Shown piece after piece: positions 42,321 to 52,682 of a stretch of DNA of 64,000 bases (positions are counted from its first letter, which is position 1; each line of letters begins with the position of its first letter). This DNA comes from Eurosta solidaginis (taxonomy: Eukaryota; Arthropoda; Insecta; Diptera; Tephritidae). The stretch spans positions 343,770,302 through 343,834,301 of the forward strand of contig NC_090319.1 in assembly GCF_040869045.1 (NCBI RefSeq), written 5' to 3'. A program made the position numbers and the translations under genes. The notes under the pieces were generated by a model, which was not told where the DNA came from, ran no database searches, and was given only the letters and a program-made list of their open reading frames with translations.

Positions 42321-43317
42321 GTATTTCTTTTTTTTTATAAATTATGGTTCTTTTATATATTTTCTTAATGACGTTATATTCGTCCCAAAATCCAGTATTT
42401 CGAGCAGTTTTATAAGATTCTATTTTTGTTTTATGCAGGTTTGTTAATTCTCGGTCGTGCCACTTATTTCTTATCTGTATTTGGGTCCTCTTTATATAAG
42501 TCAGTGCTTGCATAGCCACAGTTACAACTTCGTTTAGGGCTTTAGTTTTAGTTTCTACTCCGGAAATTGACATAAAGCTGAAATCGCATGTTCGTAGCAA
42601 AGTTAAAAGATTTTCAGCACTATAGTACTCCCAACATGTAACAGTAGCATACCTTCTCATTTTACAAAGCTTTGTTGTTGGCACTTCGAAGTGGATTGTG
42701 TCATGGTCAGAAATGCGATGTTCACCTATATTTACTGCTTTAACTTTATCATTGTTACTGAATAGCAAATCAATTCTTGTAGACGAGTACTCTGTTATCC
42801 TTGTGTCGAAGTTTATCCTTTGTATCATTGCCATTTGTGCAAATAAACTTGTTAGCTGGTTTGAGTATGTTGACGATACATTTACATTGATATTAAAATC
42901 ACCAATTATTAAATTATTATCCGCCTCCTTGAGATGTTCAGTGATGATTTCATTTAGATAAGTAATAAAGGTGGAGTCACTGCTACTTGGTGAGTGATAT
43001 AGTACACCGATTTTCCATTTTAACGCGCATTTGTTTATTTTTACAATAATGCACCACACCTTCATGTTGATAGCTTTATTACAAACTATGCTAAATTGTA
43101 TATTTTCATTCACATACATGACAACACCGCCAGTGTGCCTCAAGTAGTCGCAACGAATGCATTTGTATGTCGGAATACTAAGTTCAGAATCCAAGATATG
43201 TTCTGTTGTACACGTTTCCGTACATAACACAATACTTGGTCTTCTTATTTCAATAAGACGTTCCAGCTCGATTTTATTCGCTATGATACTACTAATATTA
43301 AGATAAATGCATTCCAA
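42310..43317 (-). pseudogene. Jockey LINE ORF2, endonuclease part
   Basis: Opens MECIYLNISSIIANKIELE; then VLCTETC (catalytic Glu), GGVVMYVN, IGVLYHSPSS, NLIIGDFNINVNVSS (GDFN), RIDLLFSN and RISDHDTIHFEV (SDH). All active-site blocks of an APE-type LINE endonuclease are present. A linker toward the RT ends at the frame change near 42310. No earlier ATG with coding potential is needed: a short non-coding gap separates it from ORF1. Confidence 0.85.
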
Positions 43318-43389
43318 GTTGTATATATTGCTATCTCGATTTAAATAATATTTTGACTTTTGCGCTGCTGTAAGGATTTTCTTTGGTTG

Positions 43390-44759
43390 CTAATAAACAA
43401 CTTTCCTTTTCCTTGCATCTAGCTTTTGTTGGTATACGGGACAAGTTCTATCCAGAGTATCATGGTTTTCGTCAAGTCCTAGATTCAGCTCCTTATTTGC
43501 TCGTATGCAGTTAATGCACTTGTTTACTGCATCCTTTATGCATTGTGTATGTTTATGCTCACCCAAGCATTTTGTGCATACTTCCTTTTCCTTGCAGTCA
43601 GCCGCTTTGTGATTGAAGCCTTTGCATTTAAAACAACACAATACCTGCACTGCATCATATACTCGGCAACGTTCCCAACCTACATTAAGCCTCTCTCCAG
43701 CTAGTACATTGCGAACGCTTCAACATTCATTTCTATCACAGCATTATAATAGTTTTTCGCGTTCTTTTTCACTTCATATTGCTTAACAATTTTGATGTCC
43801 GTTTCACTTAAACAAATGTTTTGTCGTTTAATTCTTTGCACCAGTTCCTCGTCGCTATATTTAAAATTTATACCAGTCACCATGACTGCTGGTTTCACTT
43901 TTTTGGGAATCTTAACCTCATAGTTATTTCCCAGATTGTTCTCAATGGCATTTTTTATTTTGTCACGCTCATGGTCATTTTCGCTTTCAACAATAACAAC
44001 TCCGCTTTGCCTTGCTACTATATTAGTTATTTGCAGCCCTTTAGGATCAACTTTCGAGTTTAGATCAGTTTTGGTTATTTCTATATTTTGCATTTTATTC
44101 GGCTTGACAATTAGAGGATGATTCTTTCTAATGTCTGGTAACACTTCTTTTTTTGTCCATCATTTTTTGTTATCGCTGCGTATGACACTTTGGCTTCAAC
44201 ACTATTAACATTTTTCTTTATTTCATTGCACATTTTTTTTATTCTCTTTACTTATTTCTTCAATCATTTTCTTATTGTCATCCTTGTTTGTTTTCAACTC
44301 ATCACAGACCTGCTCGCTGCTTCGCTTGAAGCCTTCAGCAATTTCCCGTATTTTGTTCACTTCTACAACACTCTTTTCGCATGATTCTTGCGCTTTTTGC
44401 ATTGCCTTAATTCTGTCGCTAAATGCAACTTCCACTGCTTTTAAAACTTGCTTTATTTCTCTTTCATGTTTCTTGAGAGCATTATCAAATTCAGTCCTGT
44501 ACTCAGATAGTTGTTTGCCATTTTTGCTCACTACCATCTGCATATCTTTTAGAATGTCATCTACGTTATGCACATACTGCACACAATCATTACACATAAA
44601 TCTAAGCATTTCACATTCGTCTAATTTATTAACACTGTATTGGTCTATGCCAGAGCATTTTGGTGCTAAATGATAATATCTCCCACATACCCCTTCGCAA
44701 CGAATTTTTGACACTTCTCCACGTATTGTACTTTTGCACTTGTCGCATTTACTCTCCAT
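43390..44759 (-). pseudogene. Jockey LINE ORF1 with PHD-like finger and zinc knuckles, broken
   Basis: Three successive minus-strand frames. 44759-44223 starts MESKCDKCKST and has a C-x2-C, C-x3-C, H, C, C-x2-C set like a PHD finger (residues ~5-60), then a long charged coiled coil. 44144-43701 is an RRM-like/pre-knuckle region (VMVTGINFKYSDEELVQRI). 43650-43390 has CFKCKGFNHKAADC and CTKCLGEHKHTQC, two knuckles. Shifts or stops lie near 44222, 44150 and 43700. ORF1 proteins bind LINE RNA; the PHD-like finger could help find chromatin, which is inference. Confidence 0.8.
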
Positions 44760-45051
44760 TTTTTATATAGAATGAATATATGTATATATATGTATCAAAC
44801 TTTGTAAGTGTATGCGTTTTGCTTTCTTTATTTAGAGTCACTTTCTCGCAAATATATTAAATTTAAAAAATCAAACTTTATTTGGTATAATATTCTTGAA
44901 ACCAATTTCTGCTTCCGCTTTTTGAGTCTCTGTCTCACACATTATTTATTCTTAAAAAGTATTTGTATATAGTTTTACCATTTTAAAATGTAAAATTCAA
45001 GGAGCAGAAATAAACACAACCGTACCGTTTTACCGTTTTCAGCGTTTCTTT

Positions 45052-45495
45052 GGGGGTGATGCGTAGAGAAGGTCAACTGCAATCACCATTCCACGACTCG
45101 CTCCTACGAAGTGGATTCCTATTGCATAGAGAAGGTCAACTGCAATAGGGATATACTTCGCTAGTAGCTCTGGTCACGACCACAGCTCCGTGCTGACTGA
45201 CTGCTGTGCTGCTGTGTCGCTCCTTTTATGGCTGTTGTGTTTGGTGTTGCTAGCTCAAATGGTTGCGTTGCCATGGTCACCGTGTTGCTGTTGAATGTTG
45301 CGAGCGCTCGTTGTGTTGCTGAGATTTGTTGGTTGGCCGTGTTGCTGTTAAATGTTGCGACCGCTCGTTGTGTTGCTGAGACTGGTTGGTTGATCGTATG
45401 CTAGAGCCTTTTGTGGCCACTTGTTGTGTTAATGTCGTGTCAAATATGTTGTGGGGTCGTTTTGTATGGGCTAAATTAATGAGGATTTATTTGGT
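45052..45495 (-). repeat. Gypsy-1 3' LTR, inner part
   Basis: Matches right LTR 50257-50696 (GGTGATGCGTAGAGAAGGTC to GAGGATTTATTTGGT). It stops 7 bases short of the LTR end, where pol coding sequence joins directly, so a deletion removed the LTR boundary and the end of pol. Confidence 0.85.
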
Positions 45496-46540
45496 GATAC
45501 ATATCCTAGGATCTGGTAGGGTCCGTCATATTTGCGGGCCAACTTTGCCGCGAAATTTTCGCCGGCCTTGGAGAGATGGTGTTCCTTTGCGAGCACTAGT
45601 TCGCCGACTACGGGGGTCCATTTTCTCCGCCGTAAATTGTAGTGCCGTGCTTGATCTGCCGCCGCTCGTTCCATGTTCTGCCTCACTATTCTGAATGCCT
45701 CTTGCATTCTGTCAGATTTCTCTTCTGCCGTTGTGGTAGCTGTGCCCGTCCCCAGGTTGACCTCGTCAAACAATGCCCCTGGTAGTCGCGGTTCCCGTCC
45801 TTGTACGAGGAAGGTTGGACTGTTACCTGTGGACGCGGTCACACTGGTGTTGATGGCCAGCTCGATTTCTGGGAGACGGTCGTCCCATCTGTTGTGCTGT
45901 GATCTGGTGAGTTGTGCTATGATTCTCTTGATTGTCCTGTTCGCCCGTTCCGTCGGGTTTTCTTGCGGAGTGTAGGGCGCTTGGTATATTGTGATTTTCT
46001 TCTAATACTCGTTGTCGCAGTGGTGTGGGTACAAAAAGTTTCCAAGGTACCGCTTCCTCATCTTGTGACCGGCAGGGAATATGGCGGTACAGTTGTCCAT
46101 CTTGTATCATGTAGTCAGAATATTTCTCGGGGTTAGTGCGCACTTCATTCACGCGCTTGTGCCACCACTTGCATGGTCGCTCTGTTGTCGTTGCCAGTCG
46201 TAGGGTCTCCAGTGGCTGTCGTGATAGTGCATCCGCTACCAGGTTCAGCTTTCCTTTCCTGTACTCAATGTCGAAGGTGTGCTGCTGAAATTCCAAGGCC
46301 CATCGTGCTATACGGCCGGAGGGGTTTTCGATGGAGTTCAGCCACTTTAGAGACATATGGTCCGTGATTACCCTGAATCGGTACCCTTCCAAGTATGGCC
46401 TCATCTTGCGTATTCCCCGGACGATCGCGAGGCATTCCTTCTCGGTAGGCGAGTAGTTGGTTTCCGCCTTGTTGAGTTTCCTGCTGGCGTAGGCGATCCC
46501 TGCCGTTCCCCGCCTTCCAAATCCTGTGTCAATACGGCGC
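45496..46540 (-). pseudogene. Gypsy-1 RNase H end and integrase remnant (core deleted)
   Basis: RNase H: GIAYASRKLNKAETNYSPTE, VITDHMSLKWL, LVADALSR. The integrase lead (FVPTPLRQRVLEENH) is followed directly by YTPQENPTERANRTIKRII in another frame, so the His/Cys finger and the Asp-Asp part of the catalytic core, about 200 residues, are missing. Then come the C-terminal FLVQGREPRLPGALFDE and LRRRKWTPVVGELVLAKEHH, truncated at KYDGPYQILGYVS. The integrase cannot work. Frames change near 46520 and 45830. Confidence 0.8.
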
Positions 46541-47099
46541 CTAGCCCGAAATTGCTTGCGCCCGTTTGCAAGGTGAAGGTCTTGGTGAAGTCCGGACAGG
46601 CAAGTATCGGTGCTTCCGTTAGTTTTTGCTTTAAGACCTCGAAGGCTTCCTGTTGTTCGGCTCCCCACTTCCAGTGTTTGCCCTTTTTCAGCAGGGTTGT
46701 GAGTGGCTGGCTGATCGTCGCGAAGTCGGGCACAAATCGTCGGTACCAAGATGCTATACCGAGATATTGACGCACCTCTTTCGCGTTCGTTGGTGGTTTC
46801 AGGTCTTTGATGGCTGCAACTTTCTCGGGGTCGGTGTGAATTCCCCTGTCGCTTACTACGTGTCCTAGGTATCGAATTTCTTTCTTGAAAAACTCGCATT
46901 TCTCCGGATTTATTCTGAGGTTGGCGCGCTGTAGTCGTAGCATCACTTCTTTCAGGTTGAGAATGTGCTCCTCCAAGGTGGATCCTATGATGATTATGTC
47001 ATCGAGGTAATCGAAAGCGTAGGGTTCCATCTCCGGTCCAATAACCTGATCTAGTGCTCTTTGAAACGTTGCAGGTGCGGAGTGTAGGCCGAACGGCAT
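46401..47099 (-). pseudogene. Gypsy-1 reverse transcriptase second half and RNase H start
   Basis: MPFGLHSAPATFQRALDQVI, then FDYLDDIIIIG (catalytic YLDD box), ANLRINPEKCEFFKKEIRYL, LGHVVSD, VRQYLGIASWYRRFVPDFA and an RNase H start with CPDFTKTFTLQTGASNFGLG (usual D-A-S is G-A-S). It is in frame with the block ending 47145, separated only by TAA at 47147-47145. A frame change near 46520 leads to the RNase H end. Confidence 0.82.
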
Positions 47100-47144
47100 A
47101 ACGCGCCACTGGAATAACCCGCGTCCCGGTACCGTGAAAACTGT

Positions 47145-48581
47145 TTAGGGACGGCTCTGGGGCTCCAGTGGTATTTGCCAGTAGCCATTTTTCAAATCCA
47201 AACTGCTGATATACTTCGCCCGTCGTAGCTTGTCCAATATATGTTGTATTCTGGGTAAGGGGTACGCGTCGGGTACGGATCGGGCGTTAAGCTGCCGATA
47301 GTCCACGCATAACCTCCACTTCCCGTTTTTCTTCTTGGCTAGTACGATTTGTGCGCTGTGTGGGCTACAGGATGGCTCGATGCATCCTTTCTGAAGTAAT
47401 TCGTCAATTTCGTTGTTGATGATGGTCTGCATAGCTGGGTTGCGTGGGAAGTAACGTTGCTTGATAGGGCGGTCGTCCGTCAGGATAATCCTGTGCTCGG
47501 CTATTGTCGTCACCCCACTCATGCTCTCAAATTTTCGGAGTTCTTCTGCCAGAAAACTGTGCACTCGTTCCGCCTCGTCCTCATCGTAGGCCCCATTGAT
47601 CCTGTTGATCCTATCATCTATGTTATTGCTGTTCTCACCTGGTGGCGATACCTCCTCCGTGATCTGTGTCGGCTCGGCTGATGGCAATGTATGCCGTGTG
47701 ACTGGCCTGGATAGCGCGAGGTGACCTCCGCAGGATATAGTGGCTCCCATGCTCCCTAGTGTATCTAGGCCCAGTATTATGTCGTCGATTGCTCCGGGCA
47801 TGACGTGTAAAACCGTGTGGTGTGACGCTTCTCCGAGGCGTACCTCAGTCCTTATGGCGTCGAAGGTTGTGGTGCTAGTCCCGTTTGCCATCGTTATTTT
47901 GATGGCCACTCTCACCATTTCTCCGCTCCCAGAATTTACCACACATTCTGCAAGGCTGCTCGAAACGAAACTTCTCGACGCCGCTGTATCGATGACTGCC
48001 TCGGCTGATTTCGCGCCGAGCCTGGCTACGGCGTAAAGGCGGCCGTGCCCTTGGTACATGGTTACTGCCGATTCGGCGCTGGGTTCCTTGGGCTCACTGC
48101 GCCTTGTTCTTTGTGAAGCCCTCTGACGTCGACGGCAGCATTCGATTGTGCGTATATCACTGCGGCCACACTCCCAGCAAAAAATTTTCCGTGGGTTTCG
48201 GCATCTATACGCGTAGTGTCCTTGTTCACCACATCTCCTACATACGTTGTTGGGGTCGAACCTCTGATTGCCTGGAGGCGAGTGGTGCGGTATGTTCGGT
48301 GGTTGTGGCGGTGATGGGGTTACAGGTTGCGGTGGTGGAACCAAAGTTGTGTCGCCTACGACGTGTCGCGTAACTTCGCGGCGATGTCCCTCTGATGGCC
48401 GTCGATAGCCCTCATGTATGCTCTCGAATTCCTCAGCAAGGGTTAAGAGTTCTGCGAGATTGGTGAAATCCCTCCGCCGGATATAAAGTAGGTAATCGGG
48501 GTGGCTGTTACGGAAGATTCGTTCCAGCCGCTGTTCGCTGGTGTACCCTGCGTGTCTCATCAAGCTCTGTATAGCTAGCAC
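47145..48581 (-). pseudogene. Gypsy-1 Gag end, zinc knuckles, protease and RT start
   Basis: Gag C-part (HPDYLLYIRRRDFTNLAELL), CCHC knuckles CRRCGEQGHYAYRC and CWECGR (second one diverged), protease with AEAVIDTAASRSFVS (D-T-A) and ILGLDTLGSMGA, then RT: IVLAKKKNGKWRLCVDYRQL, AYPLPRIQHILDKL, SSLDLKNGYWQIPL (motif A). It ends in TAA within the same frame as the following RT block. About 15 residues later MPFGL begins. Confidence 0.82.
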
Positions 48582-48614
48582 GTAATCCTTGTACTTTTCC
48601 TTGTTATGCTGCCT

Positions 48615-49451
48615 TCATTGGCGTATGTCGTCCTCGAGACGCTCGAAATACCTGACTGGCAGGAAGAAACATAAAAAATCCTGTTTGAAGCTTGTCCACC
48701 TTTCCCAGTGCGCATTGTTATTCCGATACCATTGTAGCGCGGTGCCCCCTAGTAGCTCTGGCATGGTTTTTGGTAGGAGATCCACGTTTAGCGCGTACAC
48801 TTCGGCTAACTCCTCTAGCCGCTCGATGAACGCTAACGGATCCCGTCCACCGTCGTACTTTACTGACCACTTCCGCACTTGGTCGATGATGGGTGCGAAC
48901 ACAACGGTCGGTGCTTGAGTTACCTGAGACGTATAATTTATGGCTGATGCCCTTGTCCCTGATGGTAAGTACGGTTGGGCGCGTTGCGTATTCCGTGGAG
49001 GAAATTCCAGTGGGTTCTGCTGTGGTTGACCCCCGGTCGTGGTTCCTTCTGCGGCCGGAGGGATTGGTGTCTGGGGGGGGCCGTTGGCTGGTGCTGCTAT
49101 TACTGATGATAAGTTCTTTTGTGGGGGTGCTGTGTTCCTGGGAGGAAACGCGAACTGGTCTCGTCCTGCTGGTCTATCAGTGTTGTTCATGGTTTCCCCT
49201 CCGTTTGACGGAATCGGTGTCTTAACCTCATTTAAGTCACTCGTGTCTGTAGTTCCCTTATAAGCGGCTTCTATGGATAAAAATTTTTTCTGTATTTCCG
49301 CGTCAACATTTGCTTTCGAAAACAGAGCTGCTATGCGCTTTCGGATCTCCCGGGTGGTGCCTGTGTGCTCAATACCCAATTCCTGTGCGATGGATATCAG
49401 CTGCTCCTTTGAAATGTTGTCTAACCACGTGGTATCAGTCTGGTCGGCCAT
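48615..49451 (-). pseudogene. Gypsy-1 Gag with N-terminal SAP domain
   Basis: ATG at 49451. Residues ~9-45: LDNISKEQLISIAQELGIEH and TTREIRKRIAALF, a SAP helix-extension-helix (DNA/RNA-binding) motif. A Pro/Gln-rich linker follows, then the retrotransposon Gag core: YDGGRDPLAFIERLEELAEV, LGGTALQWYRNN, FKQDFLCFFLPVRYFERLED. It stops at 48615; the next frame begins at 48581, so a frame change breaks Gag. Start context just follows the primer site region by about 55 bases. Confidence 0.82.
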
Positions 49452-49507
49452 TTTACGGTTAGGTTTCTAGTCAGGAATGTTCCTTCTGACGTTGTACGAT
49501 TTGCAGG

Positions 49508-49525
49508 GTCCCTGCTCGGGCGCCA
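49508..49525 (-). other. Gypsy-1 primer binding site, tRNA-Lys type
   Basis: Minus strand TGGCGCCCGAGCAGGGAC lies two bases after the 5' LTR. It pairs with the 3' end of a lysine tRNA of the type used by several retroelements. The tRNA identity is from memory of other elements. Confidence 0.75.
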
Positions 49526-49527
49526 AT

Positions 49528-50703
49528 TGTAACGAAGCTTTTTCGTGCCCCGTTGCTTCTTTGATATTTGCTGGGGTATACTCGCCGTGCCCAGGGTTCG
49601 TTTACAATAAATTTGTATTAAAGAGGCACCTTGCAAATCGATTTAATATAAAAAAACTTCACTCTTTATTGGTTCTAAATTCTATAATATAAAATAAAAC
49701 GTGTTTGTATACTTCATTTTCAATTTCACTTGGATTATCTTGCGGTATCCTTGATTGCGGTGGCGGGCCTTAGCGGTCCGGCCGTATTCCGTTAGCTGGG
49801 TCCCGTTAGTATGTGGCGTCGGTGCCTTGACGCGCCTTATGACGGCGTCTCTCTCTGCTGCGGTGCTCTGTCGCGCCTTACGTCGGCGTCTACTTGTATT
49901 GCTGAGGTGATGCTCTGTCGCGCCCTACGTCGGCGCTTACTTGTATTACTCTGTCGGTGTACCTCTGCTGCGCTCTGCCGCCGCGCTTGGCGCTGGCTTA
50001 CCCTGGCTGCGCTATGCGTCGCCGCGTTGACGTGACCTCTGTCGGCGTACCTCTGCTGCCGCGGTTCGCGCTGGCTTACCCTGGTTACGTTGTGCGTCGG
50101 CGGACCTCTGATGCGCTTTGCTGCCGCGCTCTGCGCTGGTTTACGTGCGTTGCCGCTCTGTTGCGGCCTCTGCCGGCGTACTTCTACTGACGGAGGTGAG
50201 CGGGTGTCACCTGTCGCGGTTGCGCGTTACTGTGGTGGGGCCTTTGGTCTTTAGGGGTGATGCGTAGAGAAGGTCAACCGCAATCACCATTCCACGACTC
50301 GCTCCTATGAAGTGGATTCCTATTGCATAGAGAAGGTCAACTGCAATAGGGATATACTTCGCTAGTAGCTCTGGTCACGACCACAGCTCCGTGCTGACTG
50401 ACTGCTGTGCTGCTGTGTCGCTCCTTTTATGGCTGTTGTGTTTGGTGTTGCTAGCTCAAATGGTTGCGTTGCCATGGTCACCGTGTTGCTGTTGAATGTT
50501 GCGAGCGCTCGTTGTGTTGCTGAGATTTGTTGGTTGGCCGTGTTGCTGTTAAATGTTGCGACCGCTCGCTGTGTTGCTGAGACTGGTTGGTTGATCGTGT
50601 TGCTAGAGCCTTTTGTGGCCACTTGTTGTGTTAATGTCGTGTCAAATATGTGTGGGGTCGTTTTGTGTGGGCCAAATTAATGAGGATTTATTTGGTCCTC
50701 ACA
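49528..50703 (-). repeat. Gypsy-1 5' LTR (1176 bp)
   Basis: From TGTAACGAAGC to GGTCCTCACA. It holds a GC-rich repeat segment (49800-50170) and a CATTCCACGACTCGCTCCTA region. Upstream LTR in element orientation. It is uninterrupted, unlike its partner. Confidence 0.88.
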
Positions 50704-50707
50704 GTGG

Positions 50708-51188
50708 TTTCTAGCCTGCTTTCACTAGTTTTCCTTGTTTAGAATATTCCGTAGTACTTGTTATCTGGACATGCGAGGAATGTTTTGTTGGCTTTGTAGC
50801 TTGTATATAACGCTGTCAGAAAGTTAGAGATTCAGAATAACAGAATATCTGGGGTAGCTTTTATTATACTGTAGACAAAGTGCAAACAATTGTCAACTTT
50901 CCAAAGCCACAAACAATTTCCGATTTGCGACGGTTTATTTGTATGCTGAATTTTTATCGACGTTTTCTACCTCAAGCAGCACAAAATCAAGCCCCATTTA
51001 ATGAATACTTAAAAGGTGCAGTAAAAAAGGACAAGCGACTCGTTCGGTGGGCAATTGACCCTGAAGATACTTTTAACAAATGCAAAAATTTGATTGCAAA
51101 TGCTACCTTTCTCGCTCATCCAGTTAGAGATGCAAAATTAGCACACTCACGAAATCGCTCAAAAAGTATTCTCAAATGTTGCAAATGT
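50708..51188. repeat. Tandem duplication, unit 2 right part (X2), with inverted Gypsy-2 pol piece
   Basis: Matches 38108-38604. On the plus strand, 50875-51140 encodes KVQTIVNFPKPQTISDL, FYRRFLPQAAQ and FLAHPVRDAKL, the RT-end/RNase H-start of the same Gypsy-2 pol that runs on the minus strand from 51150 upward. The two pieces face each other, so an inversion breakpoint lies at about 51140-51146. Confidence 0.8.
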
Positions 51189-51852
51189 TGCTCTTCGTTG
51201 TCAGACGTAATTAAGACGTCGTCAATATATACGAAAACGGAGTCTAAACCACGACATTCCTCATACATCAAGCGTTGGAAACTTTGTGCAGCATTCCTCA
51301 ATCCAAAGGGCATTTTGAGAAATTCAAATAAACCAAACGGCGTAAAAATAGCCGTTTTCTCTATATCCTGTGAATTTTCATTCACTTGATGGAATGCCGA
51401 ATAAGATCTAACTTCGAGAAAACATTGCGTCCATGAAGACAGTGTAAGTAATCTGTGATGAAGGGAATAGGATACCGATCTGGAACGGTTATCTTATTCA
51501 ACAAACGATAGTCGCCACATGGTCTCCACTCTCCTTTTGCTTTTGGAGCCATATGAAGAGTATTGGACAAACTGCTTATTGATGCTTGAATAATATGATT
51601 GTCTAACATAAACTTAAACTCCTTTTTTGCAATGGCTAAACGTTTTGGATCCAGTGGTCTTACTTTTGCCCGAACTGGAGGACATGTAGCCTCAATATGA
51701 TGAAAAACGTTATTATTTTTACTGCACTGCGAAAGTGCTACCTTGTGAATCTCAGGAAATTCTTTTAATAATTTATGATAGACACTGTTGTCCTTTAAAA
51801 TTGTTGTTATACCAAATGATGGCTCAACAGAAATTTTAGCAGGTGCTGGCAA
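51143..51852 (-). pseudogene. Gypsy-2 reverse transcriptase
   Basis: Minus strand. 51852 on: FPEIHKVALSQC, HHIEATCPPVRAKVRPLDPK, LAIAKKEFKFMLDNHIIQ, WRPCGDYRLLNKITVPDRYP, FSKLDLIR (motif A start). After a frame change at about 51383: TPFGLFEFLKMPFGLRNAAQ, VFVYIDDVLITSDNEEQHLQ (YIDD box) and ILFERFRE, where the inversion begins. RNase H and integrase are not seen in order. Confidence 0.82.
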
Positions 51853-51881
51853 AGTGTCTTTCCGTCAACTAATTTGCAATT

Positions 51882-52214
51882 TTAAAAAACCGGCAAAAAA
51901 AGAAAATGGTTGAGGAAATCAGACCCAATGATGCATTTAGTAACGTCTGCTACAACAAACAACAAAGAAAACGATTTGCGAAGTCCAAGATCGAGTTGAA
52001 GTATTTTGGTACAAAAAGATTTAATTTGCGTACCATTTGCAGCAAAAAGCTGGATGCCACCTTCTACACATTTTTTTGATAAAGATTTATCTATGGGAAT
52101 TACAGAGATATCAGCTCCAGTGTCAATCAAAAAGTTTTTCCTAGTTGATTTATCATAAACGAATAAGCGGCCATACGTAGAATATGTGATATCGGTGGCC
52201 GCGAGATCCGACAC
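51882..52214 (-). pseudogene. Gypsy-2 aspartic protease
   Basis: RLFVYDKSTRKNFLIDTGAD holds the active-site D-T-G, followed by ISVIPIDKS, LFAANGTQIKSF (flap-like), LLFVVADVTKCIIGSDFLNHF (conserved second-half I-x-G-x-D). Typical Gypsy-type pepsin-fold protease, about 110 codons. Stop before the RT at 51882. Confidence 0.82.
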
Positions 52215-52263
52215 GCTATTTAGTTTTTGTTACAAAACTACAAGGTGCTATGCACTTTGAAGC

Positions 52264-52682
52264 CTCCCCCAGCGGGTCAGGGGGTCAGAATATACCCGCG
52301 GTAGGTATGCCTATCGTAAGAGGCGACTAAAATACCAGATTCAAGGGGCTGTGTAGCGCAACCCTTTAGGTTGCCAGCGCAATATATAGCTTCTCCAAAC
52401 CCAATTGTCAACCTCACCTATCCGCGGCAAATCCTGTTTCACTAACAGACGAGGCTCTGGCGACCCAAAGTTCCTGATGGAACTTGGGGGTGGGGATGGA
52501 GGGATAGCCTGAAGGTTTAATGTGGCCACATAAATCGTTCCCGAGATGATCGGGCTTGCACCTTAACGGTGCTGTGGTACCGGAGCGTACCGGATCTGTA
52601 TCCGGCAAAGGACCATCACATCGATAACACTCCCCAAAGCCTTCGGGGAGGAACCTTATCGCTACAACAACAACAACAACAA
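52264..52682 (+). mobile_element. SINE-like retroposon family 1, full-length copy in Gypsy-2
   Basis: Starts CCCCCAGCGGGTCAGGG and ends CTACAACAACAACAACAAC. It contains every family block. It splits Gypsy-2 between the protease and gag, so it is younger than that element. No clear target duplication. Confidence 0.82.

Larger units (their letters stand above)
40424..45046 (-). mobile_element. Jockey-family LINE, near full length (4.6 kb)
   Basis: Inserted in the Gypsy-1 left LTR with TCTTT on both sides (40419-40423, 45047-45051). Minus strand: PHD-like ORF1 (44759-43390), endonuclease (43317-42310), RT (42320-40503), and an AT-rich (TAAA)-type 3' tail at 40424-40460. Both ORFs overlap or adjoin as in Jockey elements. 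ORF2 has one frame change at about 42315; ORF1 has several. Fragments of the same family are at 24417 and 35085. Confidence 0.88.
39280..50703 (-). mobile_element. Ty3/Gypsy retrotransposon (Gypsy-1), with Jockey LINE nested in its left LTR
   Basis: LTRs begin TGTAACGAAGC and the right one ends TCCTCACA; GTGG is duplicated (39276-39279, 50704-50707), the 4-bp size typical of Gypsy. The internal part on the minus strand carries SAP-domain Gag, zinc knuckles, protease, RT, RNase H and an integrase lacking its core. A tRNA-Lys-type primer site adjoins the right LTR. The left LTR is expanded by tandem repeats, split by a Jockey LINE, and lacks its inner 7 bases plus the pol 3' end. Not autonomous. 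Confidence 0.9.

Noticed and set aside
52414..52682. Gag frame extending into the family-1 SINE
   Set aside because: The frame simply continues by chance from Gypsy-2 gag into inserted SINE sequence.
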